From assembly GCA_902651635.1 (NCBI GenBank), contig CACRSC010000010.1:1386504-1450503 (forward strand): 64,000 nucleotides of DNA, read 5' to 3'. Source of the DNA: Mastigamoeba balamuthi (taxonomy: Eukaryota; Evosea; Mastigamoebida; Mastigamoebidae). The position numbers and the translations under genes are program-made. Below the pieces are notes generated by a model. That model saw nothing but the letters and a program-made list of their open reading frames with translations. It was not told the origin of the DNA and ran no database searches. Shown piece by piece: positions 11,942-22,348 of the stretch (positions are counted from its first letter, which is position 1; each line of letters starts with the position of its first letter).

Positions 11942-12073
11942 CGTGCCTCACTCCGAATTGCCCTGACGAAGCTCAGCGACAGGGCACCGCGGTCTGTTGT
12001 GCGATACAAAATAGATTGTGCCTGTTGGCATCGGCGTGGGGAGTTACGTGTTTCTGCGATGTGGGTGGGGCTC

Positions 12074-15000
12074 TCATTTTTGCAGCAGGGCGCGAGCAGC
12101 GGCAAGGCGCGCCTCGGGCGATCGGTTGAGCAGCGTGTGGAGCACAGGCTCCAGCGCGTGCACCTTGTGCGACAGCCGCGGCATCATCGGCGCCACCGTC
12201 GACGCCCCTGAGCCCCTCGGCGACGGCGACGGCGACGCAGACGACGACAGCGCGTACCACAGCGTCACGGCGGCGCTGTAGACGTCGGCAGCCAGGTACG
12301 ACACGCGGCCGCCGGCGGGGCCGCTGCCCTGCGCCTCGTCGAGCTCCGGGGGCAACGGAGAGTAGGGGCCCCAGACGGAGCCGCCGCGGCCATCGCCAGA
12401 CCAGCCAAGAGTGTCGTCGCCGCACACGATCGAGTACCCAAAGTCCCTCAGCTTCACACAGTCCTGCTCGGCACAAGCAAGCACAGAAGTTAGGCACCAG
12501 CGTCGGGCTGGCTGCTGCCAACGGTGGTGGCCATTGCCGTCTTGCTTTGCTGTCTCAGTCGAAGTTTAAACGGCAACTGAATTGTGCAGGCGCGAAACAC
12601 AAAAACCGTCTGCCAACATCAAATGACAAGCGAGGAACGCAACAATGGACGGCGTAGGTACACTGAACGAGCTTGGAGAGACGCAGCGCAAGGGGGAGAG
12701 CACGGGGGTGCAGACGGCGTGCCTTGTTGCGGGGGTCGACAACGATGGCGGCGCAGTGTATGTTGCGGTGCACGAGGCGGTAGTGGCGCAGGTGCTCGAG
12801 GGCGGCCATGAGCTGCCGCAGCCACTGCGCCGCGCGGTCCTCGTTCATCCCCGTCTCGGCAGCCGCCGCGTTCACGTCCACGAGGTCGCCCGGCCACACG
12901 CTGAATATCAGGCTCTCGTTCCTCAGCTGGTAGCACGGCTCTGCGCCCCCCCAACCACCGCGTCGTTCAATTGAATTTGAATCCGCGATTGAGAATGTGT
13001 AGGGAAATTGATAATGCACGGTCCGAGGGCACGGCGGCGTTCCACTCCTCGGGGAGCTTGTCGATGAAGGAGCAGTAGGGGCGGAGGACGGCGTCGTGGT
13101 GCGAGAGCAGGCGCAGGGCATCCCACTCGCGCCTGTGGCGCTCCATCGTGCCGCCCGGGCGCGCCATGACGCCGACCTCCTGGTCGACGGCGCGCACGGA
13201 CACGACGACGCCCGGGCACCCGCGCAGCCGCGTGCGGAACGTGGCCACAGACTGCACGTACGACCCCTGCTGCGGCACCTCAAAGTCCGACGCCGTGTAC
13301 ACGAGGCACAGCTTGCTCCTCGCCTCGGTGTCGTACCTCTCCGCGTCCGCCGCCTGCCTCGGCTGCTGCCCCTGCTGCCCCTGCGGCTGCGACTGCGGCT
13401 GTGGCTGGTACGGCGGCGGGGGCGCCGCGGGCTCGGAGGAGGAGAGCGAGGAGGAGGAGGCGGCGGCGGCGTGGGCGGGGCCCGGGGGCAGGACCTTGAG
13501 GTTCGACTCGGACGACGAGCGGCGCGACGTCGAGGCCGAGTGCGAGTGCTTGAGCTCCGTGCCGCTGTTGGTCTTGGTCGACGCCGTGACGTGCTGCGAC
13601 GACTGCTGCTTGTGCTTGCCGCTCGTCGACAGCGCCGCCTTGTGCAGCACGTTCCACAGCGCCCCGCGCTTGGTCGGCGTCGTCTTCTGCTCGTCCTCCC
13701 CCGACGACGACGCCTGCGCGGGCGGCGACGGCGAGTACACGGGCGCCATCGCCGTCGTCGACGACACGGGGCGCGGGTCCATGACGATCGGCGACGCCGC
13801 AGACGCCACGGGCTGCGAGTGCCCGGCCTCCCTCCGTGCCGTGGCGGCGACCGCGGCGGCCGTGGGGGCTGCGGGCAGCGCCTTGTGGTCCTGCCCCGTG
13901 GCGGCGGCCTTGCCCGGGCTGCCCGCCTCCCTCGACGTCTTCAGGGCGCTGCCGCTGCCGCTCCCCGACGGGCTCACCGGCGACCTCTGCGGCGCCGGCG
14001 CCGACGCGGGCACTTCGCAGAGCACCGGCGCGGCCGCCTGGACCGGGGCAGGGGCAGCAGGGGCCGGCCTCTGCTCCTCCAGCACGGGGGCGGGGGCCTT
14101 CGGTGCCTCGGGCGCCGGCGCGGGCTCCGACGGGCACTCGGGAGGGGTCGGCGCTGGCATGTCGGGAATCGGGGGCGGCTCGAAGGCGCCGCTGGGCTCG
14201 GGGGGCGCGGGGGTGCTCGGCGGCTGCGGGGCGGGCGACGGGGGCGCCTGGATGGCCGGCGACGCGGCGACCTTGAGCGGCGAGCCCGAGACGGGCGTGC
14301 CCATGGCCTGCAGCAGGAACGGGTTGTGCGCGGGCGACGACGACTTGGACAGCGACGACGCCACCGGGGGCGACGCGGTCGCCGCCGCCTTGCAGCTCAC
14401 GATGGCCATCGGCGGGGACTTGGGCGACATCGGCCTGTCCGCTGCCGCTGCCGCTGCTGCTGCTGCGGGCTCGGGGGGCGCCGAGGGCTCGGGGCAGGGG
14501 TGGATGGCCTTGACAAAGTTGGCTGGGAACCAGCCGCTCTTGCCGTTGCACTCGCCCAGCCACCAGCCGCTGTCCTCCTGGCGCGTCACGACGATCTCGT
14601 CGCCCGCGCTGAAGGCGAGCTCGCCGGGCTCGGCGCCCTCGTGCGAGCACCAGGCGCGCACCGACGCCCCGTTCTCGACCTTGGGCACCTCCATCTGTGG
14701 TTGGCCACCCAGCCCCAGTCAGCCCACTCGCGTTGTTACAATTTCCACCAAAGGAGCACTGAAATCAAGGCAGGTGCACGCGCCAGCACGCGATCAGACA
14801 AACGGCATTTGATAAGCCACGTGGCTCAGTCGCTTCCCCCCGCCCCCTCCCTCCTCCCTCCACAGTTCGAGAAAAAACGCCCAAAGGGACTAGAGCAAAA
14901 GGCACCACAGAAGCACTCCCTCCCCTCCACGCCCGCTCATAACGCGTGCACACCAACGCCGCACGAGCACGCTGAAGGGGGGGGGGGGAGGAGGAGGAGG

Positions 15001-15637
15001 AGGAGGCCGGCAGAGAGCAGCGCTCGGCGGGAAAAAAGAAGCAAAGCAGCCAAGGGGGCCCCGTTGACCGGGGGGGGGGTGAGGGTGGGGGGCGAGGACT
15101 GGAAGGGAAGGTAGAGACCTCGGGGTCGTCGGGGCCGGGCGGGGGCAGGTCGGGCCAGTCGGGGGCGAACTCCTCGACGAAGTTGCTGGGGAACCAGCCG
15201 GTCCTGGCGTCTGCCTCGCGCTTGCCGTGCCACCAGCCGGTGCCCGTGTCGACGGCGCCCACGACGACGACGTCGCCCTTGGCCATCTGCAGCTCGCTCG
15301 GCCCCTGCGCCTCGTACGCGTAGACCGCCCGCACGCGCCGCGTCGCCGGCGGCCCCGTCTGCGGCGACGAGAAGAACGCGGGCCACAGCGCGGGCGCCGC
15401 CTTCTGGACGGCCGCCACGACCGCAGAGGCGCGGGCCAGCCGCCTGACGCCCCACACCAGCGTCCCCGGCATCACCGCCGCGTGCAGCAGCCCCTCGCAC
15501 GACGGCGCTCGCCCGCGCACCCCGGCAGAGACCGTCGTGTCCGTCAGCGCCACCAGCACGTCCGAGGGCCGCAGGTCCGGCGGGCCCGCGAACGTGACCG
15601 TGACGGTGCGCGCGCTCTGCTCCCACCCAAACGACAT
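12074..15637 (-). CDS. Tandem-SH3 protein with C-terminal pseudokinase domain
   Basis: Exon 1 (15637 to about 15116) encodes a short unknown N-terminus and an SH3 domain (VRAVYAYEAQGPSELQM, GTGWWHGKRE, GWFPSNFVEE). A 420-base intron would join it in phase 0 to 14694-13020, which starts with a second SH3 (RAWCSHEGAEPGELAF, SGWWLGECNGKSGWFP), followed by a long Pro/Ala/Ser-rich linker and the kinase N-lobe. Exons 12940-12723 and 12463-12074 give the rest of the kinase. The catalytic loop reads LVHRNIHCAAIVVDP instead of HRDxKxxN, and the beta3 position reads VVSVRAV with Arg for Lys; DFG is kept (KLRDFGYS). It is therefore probably catalytically dead. The intron 12464-12722 has a GC donor. Because ATG follows the acceptor at 14694, two separate genes (SH3 protein, SH3-pseudokinase) remain possible. 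Confidence 0.7.
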
Positions 15638-15835
15638 GTGCGACGCGCTGCGGGGGGGCGCAGACCAGCAGGGGGAGGGTGTGGATCGCTCGGGGTTCGG
15701 GCGCTGGGGGAGGGAGGCGAGGGGGGAGGGCACGCGGGAGCGATGGCTTGGCGTGCGCTTATAGGAGCAACGGGCAGATTTCGAATAGCGGTTTGGACAA
15801 GCAGAAAGAGAATCTACAGGAAGAGGGGGCAAAAT

Positions 15836-15908
15836 GGTTCGACTGGGGTTCGAACCCAGGACCCTACGCGTGTGAGGCGTATGATATAACCAACTAATCT
15901 ATCGAACC
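15836..15908 (-). tRNA. tRNA-Val (anticodon CAC)
   Basis: The minus strand folds as a complete 73-base cloverleaf. The acceptor arm GGTTCGA pairs with TCGAACC, the anticodon stem TACGC/GCGTA encloses the loop CTCACAC (anticodon CAC, reads GUG), and the T-arm contains GGTTCGAAC. The four A residues on the plus strand just beyond the 3' end form a Pol III T-tract. No intron and no encoded CCA. Confidence 0.95.
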
Positions 15909-16487
15909 CTTCACAACATTGATTTCTCTAATTTATCTTTATGTCGTGCATCGACTGGTGGTGTGCCATACTGTGTCGGAGTAGCTGGGTTGATGCTTGT
16001 CCCTTATGTGATTCGTTAAATTTAATATACTGATGGAGCTACTGTTCACCCTCATCTACTCTGTTCTGATTCTGTCAGATCAAGTTGCTAATGTGGAGTT
16101 AATGAGTTTGTAATGCTCTCGCTCAGCAGCCTGACCCGCAATGCTGCTTGAAGTACGCACACCAGAAACGGGAATCAAAAGCGCTGGAAGCGACGAAGAA
16201 CATGGCGGACCCGACAGAGACCCGCGACCGCACCCATGTGCTCGTCGCAGTCCCAGTGCGTCACGTTGGTCTGCACGGCCCTTGGACGTTAGAAGGCTTG
16301 AAAGCTACATCATCCATCCCCCGTAGTGGTGACATCTCGCGCAATGTTCTGTATTCCATGTTTGTTTGAAATGGTTTCCTGCAGAGGCCCTTGGCGTTGA
16401 GAACGAAATGAACACGACATGGCCGAGGCCGCGGGCCCTCCCTCTCACACTGCCCTCCGCGAGCGCTGCTCCGCGGTGGCGTCGGGC
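15909..16487. other. Intergenic stretch without a supported gene
   Basis: AT content rises here relative to the flanking genes. No reading frame with recognisable protein character is seen. It contains the 5' flank of the minus-strand tRNA and the 3' untranslated side of the Sla2/HIP1 gene. Confidence 0.5.
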
Positions 16488-19400
16488 TCACTGCCACTTG
16501 CCGCGCATCGACCTGGCGAGCCGCTCCTCCTCGATCTTGGCCTGCTCGTCCGCGCTGACCCCCGACCACGGGTTCACAGCAACCGCCTCCTGCTCCCTCT
16601 GCTGCTGCATCTGCGCAGGCGTCTGCGGCAGGCTCCTGGCCGCGGGCTGCGGGGCGGCCTGCTGCTGCTGCTGCGGCTGGCCCGCGGCCTGCTGCTGCTG
16701 CGTGTACTGCGACTTGCGGATGGCGCTGAGGCGCTCGCGGGCGGACCCGAGCTCCTTCTCGAGCCGCAGGATCTGCACCTGCTGCTCCATCTCGCGCACG
16801 CGCAGGCCGGCGGCGCCCATCGACGCGGCCTTGCGCATCTCCTCGAGCTCGGCGTCCCTCTGCGCCTGGGCGGCCTGCTGGCCCGCGGCCCTCGCGGCCT
16901 CGACCAGCAGCGCCGTCGCGCGCGTGACGGCCTTGGCGGCGTCGTCGACGCGCTCCTGCGCGGGGCTCATCGGGTCGCTCTTGCTGCGCGTCGCGCTGAC
17001 CAGCTGCGCGGTGCTCGCCGCGACCGCGTGCGCAGACGCCGCGAGCGTCTCGTCGAGCAGCTCCTCCCCGCTCGACCCCTGCGTGGCCACGCGGTTCGCA
17101 GCCCCGACGAGGTTGCCCGTCGTGCCCGCGACCGCGCGTCCGGCGCTGACGAGGCCCTCGGCCCAGACGGGGTTCGGCTGGTACGGGTGCGCAGTCGTCG
17201 CAGCCGCGCGCCCGCGGGCCACGCGCTCGCGCTGCGCGGCGGCCGCGGCCTTGACGAGCATCTCGGTGGCCTGCGAGATGGCCAGCGCGGCCTCGACGAT
17301 CGCGTCGTCGACGTCGATCTCGCCGGCGGCGCGCGCGGGCATCGAGGCCTGGCGCTTGGCGCGCGCCTCGCGCAGCTGCTTGGCCAGCGCCTCGATCTGC
17401 TGCGCGGCGGCCATGAGCTCGCGCTCGGCAATGTCGTCGATGTTCGAGTCGGGTATCGCGGCGGCGGCGGCCGCCTGGCGCGCCTGCTCCTCCAGCGCCC
17501 ACTTCTGCAGCGCCGCCAGCGCCTCGCGCAGCTTGTCGCCCGACGCGCGCAGGTACGTGTCGTCCGTGGCCCCCAGCGCCTCGAGGATCGCCCTGGCGGC
17601 GCCCCCGACGCCCGCGGCGCCGGCCATGACGGGCTGGCGCGTCGCGGGGTCCTCGCAGCCGATGGCGACGCCCTTGGCGTCGGACAGCAGGCTCGCGACC
17701 GCGCGCGAGAGCCCGCGCGAGGCGACGATGGCGGCCTGGTCGTCGTCGCCCGACAGCGACGCCTTGGCGATGTACTCCTTGGCCGTCGCCTCGACGCGGT
17801 CCAGCGCGCGCAGCACGTCCTCGGGCGTCGCGTCGGGGTTCGCCCCGGAGCCCCCGGCGCCGTTGAGCAGCGCCAGCGCCGCCTCGAGCTCCGCCGCTGC
17901 GCTGCGCGCGGCCTCCGCGGCGCGCCGCTCGCGGTCCGCGCGCCACTGCGCCTCGAGCTCCGCGGCGCGCGCCTGCGCCTTCTGGTGCTCGGCCGTCAGC
18001 GCCGCCATCTGCGCGCGCACGTCGACGAGCGTCGTCTCGAGCTCGTGCGCCTTGGCCCGCTCCTGCGACAGCAGCGCCTCGGCCCCGCGCAGCGCCGCCT
18101 CCGCCGCCGGCGTCTTGGACGCCGCGTCCGCGACCGCGCGGGCCAGCGACTCGCGCTGCGCGCGCTCCGCGACGAGCGCCTGCTCCGAGACCTCGGCGGC
18201 GTGCTTGGCCGCGGCGGCGTCTGCGCGCAGGCGGTCGTTCTCGGTCTTGAGCTTGCGGACCTCGGCCTCGAGCTCTGCGATGCGCGCCTTGAGCTTGTTG
18301 ATCTCGGTCGTGTCGACGACGGTGCGCGTGACGATCTGCGTGACGACCTTGGGCGACGGCGGGCGCTGGGGCACGGGCGCAGGGGCCGCAGCGGGCAGGA
18401 AGGGGTTGGCCGAGCTGAAGGCGGGCTGCGGCTGGATGGCCGTGTTCATGTCGCCGAAGAGGTCGGTGAACGTGTTGCGCTGCGGCTGCACCTTGGCCTC
18501 AAAGTCGTCAAAGTTGGCCCACGACTGCTGCACGGGCTGCGGCGGCGGCTCCGCGACGACGGGCACCGCCGTCTCGACCCTCACCGCGCGCCCCTCGCGC
18601 CCTCCCGCGCCCCCCTGCTTCCCGAACAGCGGCGGCATCTGCGAGGGAGCAAAGCCGGATGTGAGCCCCCCGTACGAGTCCCGGAGGGAGCAATTTCTCC
18701 TTTTCTGTTGTGCTCTCCGCCCCCAGAGCGCAGCGCAGCCCGTACGAGCCCCGGAGGGAGCAATTTCTTCTTTTTCTGTTGTGCTCTCCGCACGGTGCGC
18801 AGTGCAGCCCGTACGAGCCCCGGAGGGAGCAATTTCTTTTTCTTTCTTGTGCACTGCGCCCGAGTGCGCAGTGCAACCGACAGCGGGGGAGCAGAGCAGC
18901 GGCGACGCACGTCGGGGAGGAAGGGGACGGTGGTGAGGGCGGTGATGGCGCGGACGAGCGAGGCGTCGCGGTAGATGTTGCAGAGCTCGCTGTACTCTGC
19001 GTAGTAGCGGCTGAGCGTCGTCTGCATGTCGTCGGGGATGGGGTCCATGTCGGCCGTCAGCGCCTTGAGGATCTGCGTGACCGTCTCGTAGATGCCGTAC
19101 GACTCGGCGATCAGCGGCACCAGCACCGAGGCCTTGCAGTCGTCGAGCGTGTGCGTCTTGCGCGCCAGCTCGAGGATCGACGACGACGTCTGTATGACGC
19201 TGTCCTGCAGCGACAGCAGCCGCACGACAATCGACATGCCGCGCCCAAAGTCCATCGACTCGATCGGCTGCACCTTGGCCAGCTTCTCGGCCGACATGTC
19301 GCCCGACAGCGACTTGATCTCCTCGTGCACCTGGAACTTCTTGGCCAGCGTCTCTGCGTAGTTGCGCGAGATCAGCCCGTAGCCGCGGTCCCAGTGCATC

Positions 19401-20436
19401 GCCGACCACGTCGCCGTGTAGTGCTCCAGGAACCCGCTCCGCATGTACCGCTTCGACAGGAACTGCGCCCGCGCCGAGGTTGTCAGCGCAGGCCGCGCGG
19501 GGCGTTTGCGGCCGTTGCGGCCAGCGGACGGCGGGTAATCTCCGTGACATCACGGTTTCAATTTCAATTCGAGCCCCAAGAGGAGTGGAGGAAACAGAGA
19601 GAGAGAGATCTCGGGCAGAAATACAAAGCAAGAAGGGGAAACAGCGCAAAAGGGCAAACGGCGGGCGTGCAGTATTACGTGGCAGGGCCTAATTTCCTGT
19701 TTCCGCAGGAGGCGCAACGCAAAGCAGCAAAAGCAGCTGTGCACAGCGCAAAAGAAAAAAAAAGCGCTGAACCGCGCGGCGCGTGACGTGCTGCGTACCA
19801 CCGGGGAGCCCTCGTGCACGACCTGGTGCAGCATCACCAGAGCTGCGCGCGGGGTGAGCGGGGCAGTGCGCCTGTGAGCAACTGGAGAGCACGGAACCCC
19901 GCACTGCAATAAAATGCTCCAGCCGGGGGAGATGAGAGGGGGGAAGCGCACTCTTGAGGCAGATGACGGCGTCGGGGTTGGACAGGCGGCGGGCGACCTC
20001 GGCCCAGACGGTGCTGACGACGTCGTCGACGACCTCGGGCCTGTGGCTCTCGATGATGATCTCTGCGCAGGGGCAGAGCAGTCGGGTGAGCGCCACAGAG
20101 AGAGAGAAAAAGAAGCCCCGATTGCGAGGCCCCGGAGGCCCCGGGGGAGCGGGCGGCGCACTCCGGACATGCTTCGCCTTGGGGGGCTTGATGAGGGTCG
20201 ACGTCGCCTTGGACTGCGGGCGTGCGGGGCGGGGCAAGAGGTTCAGTTTCAAACGACGGTTGGGGGACGGGATTAACGGAAAGATAGGGTCCTGGTGGCA
20301 AGCGGGCCGAAAACGGGAGAAATCGGCGCGGGGCGGGGCGACGCACGACGCAGGTGCTGATGTACTTGACGACGGCGGGGTCCGCGAGGGCGCCTCGCGA
20401 CGAGACCTCGGGCGGAGACCAGAACAGCGAAGTCAT
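16488..20436 (-). CDS. SLA2: Sla2/HIP1-type endocytic adaptor (ANTH - coiled coil - THATCH)
   Basis: Links clathrin coats and PIP2 membranes to actin. The first exon starts at the ATG at 20436 (MTSLFWSPPEV). Small exons encode the ANTH domain: ATSTLIKPPKAKHVR, then IIIESHRPEVVDD, then ALVMLHQVVHEGSPV, then an exon from 19462 with FLSKRYMRSGFLEHY and a long helical part. After an intron at about 18640-18915, one large exon runs to 16488: a Phe-rich linker (WANFDDFEAKV, LFGDM), a long coiled coil starting TEINKLKARIAELEAE, and the talin-like actin-binding THATCH/I-LWEQ helical bundle (DDAIVEAALAISQATEML), ending with a Gln-rich tail and SMRGKWQ. Gene length and domain order are normal for the family. 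The exact boundaries of the second and third exons are approximate. Confidence 0.88.
18670..18878. repeat. Three tandem copies of a 69-70 base unit inside a Sla2 intron
   Basis: Units begin at about 18671, 18741 and 18810 with CGTACGAGCCCCGGAGGGAG and continue with a T-rich tract (read as a purine-rich tract on the gene strand), then a GCGCAGTGCA-like segment. All three lie in the intron between the ANTH exon (ending FLPD) and the exon starting MPPLFGK. On the coding strand the splice acceptor follows shortly after the last unit. Confidence 0.85.
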
Positions 20437-20781
20437 TTAATGTGTTCTTACAAACTGTCACCAAAAGGCGATTTTTCTCTTTCTAATAGATTTCGATTTT
20501 TCTCGGGCCGGAGATCTTCCTGCGATCGATCTCCCCCGTGCGTGGGTTCGTTGGTTGGACCGCGCCTCAATGTCACACGAGTGAATCTGAGTGAACAGGA
20601 CGAACGAAGAGCAAGCGCATGCGCCTTCTTCGTGAACGGGCCCAGATACCGGCCTGATATTCACAAGATATTGAACACGTCACAAATATCGGGGGGATCT
20701 CGACAACAACAAGGGCGTTGTTTTGAAAAGCAAGGCACCGCGCGGCCCCGCGTCCGACGACCCCCGAGCCCCCGAAACACG

Positions 20782-21783
20782 ATGGCCGAGAGCGACTACG
20801 ACTTCTCGCTGACGACGTTCTCGCCGTCGGGCAAGCTGGTGCAGATCGAGTACGCGCTCAACGCGATGATGAGCGGCAGCACAGCGCTGGGCATCAAGGC
20901 GCGCAACGGCGTCGTCCTGGGCGCCGAGAAGAAGCTCCCGGCGCTGCTGGACCCCGCGACGCTGCCCAAGATCTCGCTCGTGAGCGAGGGCCTGGGGCTG
21001 GCGTACGCCGGCATGGGCCCCGACTGCCGCGTGCTGCTGCGCAGGTCGCGCAAGGCCGCCCAGAAGTACTGGCTCACCTACCACGAGCAGGCGCCCTCGC
21101 ACGTCATGGTCCGCGAGCTCGCCAACGTCATGCAGGAGTACACCCAGTCGGGGTCCGTCCTCCCCCTCCCTCACCGCCGGACTCTGATCGCAATCCCAAT
21201 TGCGGCTCTGCTGCTGCTGCTGCTGCTGCGTCTTAATTGGCCGATTGAATGGGAGAGAAATATCTCCCCAGATCAGGAAACCAGGATTCCTTCTCGGCGC
21301 TCTGATTTCCCGATTCCCGCCAAATATCAACCGGATTCGGATTGGCTGTGTGGGCACGCTCTGACCTCTCGGCGCGCGCGGCAGAGGTGTGAGGCCGTTT
21401 GGCGTGTCGCTGCTGCTGGCGGGCTACGACGACTGCGGGCCGCAGCTGTACCAGATCGACCCCTCGGGCTCGTTCTGGGGCTGGAAGGCGTCGGCCGTCG
21501 GCAAGAACATGAACAACGCCAAGACGTTCCTCGAGAAGCGCTACACCGAGGACATGGAGCTCGAGGACGCCATCCACACGGCCATCCTCACCCTGCGCGT
21601 GAGCCACCTTACTCCGATATTTCCCGGATTCCCTTTCCTGATATCTAATAAATCTGCTCTCAGGACGGGTTCGAGGGGTCGATGACGGAGCACAACATCG
21701 AGCTGGGAGTCATCACGGAGGACCGCCAGTTCCGCATCCTCACCCCGGCCCAGATCCGCGACTACCTCGATGTCCTCGGCTGA
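20782..21783 (+). CDS. PSMA2: 20S proteasome subunit alpha type 2
   Basis: Structural alpha-ring subunit of the 20S proteasome. Exons 20782-21152, 21385-21598 and 21664-21783 join with exact phase to about 235 residues. Diagnostic features are the alpha-subunit N-terminal signature [20 protein letters not shown], the [14 protein letters not shown] strand, [20 protein letters not shown] across the first intron, [26 protein letters not shown], and the C-terminus DYLDVLG. Length and order are standard. The 5' flank (20437-20781) is shared with the divergent Sla2 gene. Intron 1 carries a CTG repeat and intron 2 is an AT-rich 65-base intron. Confidence 0.97.
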
Positions 21784-22348
21784 TAGCCGGCCAGGCCAGC
21801 CAGTGCTGCCTGACACGCTGCGAGACCTCTTGCCTCAGACCAGCCGCCGTGGCGTGCACCTCCACTGTAGACCCATGGCCACAAACAAACAAAACGGGAA
21901 ATGCCTTGGTGTGATGACACCGGCTGTTACACTGGGGAGATGCTCCTTGGCATGCGTACATGTGAGCCCACAGTCTGATGGCGCTGTACTGGTGTGCCTT
22001 CATCTGCAGGTTTTTTTGCATCTGTTACACATCCTTTTGGCGCCCTTGACCTACGATAGTGCTTTGCTCACAATCGTTGTGGCGTGTCTGAGTGGATATC
22101 GAGTTCGCATTTCTCTTCTGGTGCAGCCGTGGGTATGTTGTCCCTCTTAACACGCCGTTTGAATGATGTGAACAGAATTTTTTGTTGGCTCACCATTCGT
22201 TGCAAACAGGCAGCCAGTTACTTTACAACCACAGAAAAGAAAGAACCCCGATGTCTTCATCCACTTTGAGCTTGCCAATTAGCAACACAGTGCTTCACAG
22301 TAGAAAATGCTCACATTGAGTGATCAGGTCTCAACACATCATCTGCGT
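21784..22348. other. Convergent 3' intergenic region
   Basis: It lies between the proteasome gene (plus) and the fibro-slime gene (minus), so it holds both 3' flanks. It is relatively AT-rich and no protein-like frame or RNA gene is seen. Confidence 0.5.

Noticed and set aside
14980-15010. G-rich and GGA-repeat tract as telomere-like or regulatory G-quadruplex
   Set aside because: Simple low-complexity sequence within a probable intron; nothing supports a specific role.
13096-15114. 672-codon plus-strand frame
   Set aside because: Arg/Gly low-complexity antisense of the SH3-pseudokinase linker.
18670-18878. Short repeated units resembling a CRISPR array
   Set aside because: Only three head-to-tail copies in a eukaryotic intron, no unique spacers and no cas genes.
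16366-18974. Two 850-codon plus-strand frames
   Set aside because: Antisense shadows of the Sla2 coiled coil; GC-rich DNA rarely makes stops.
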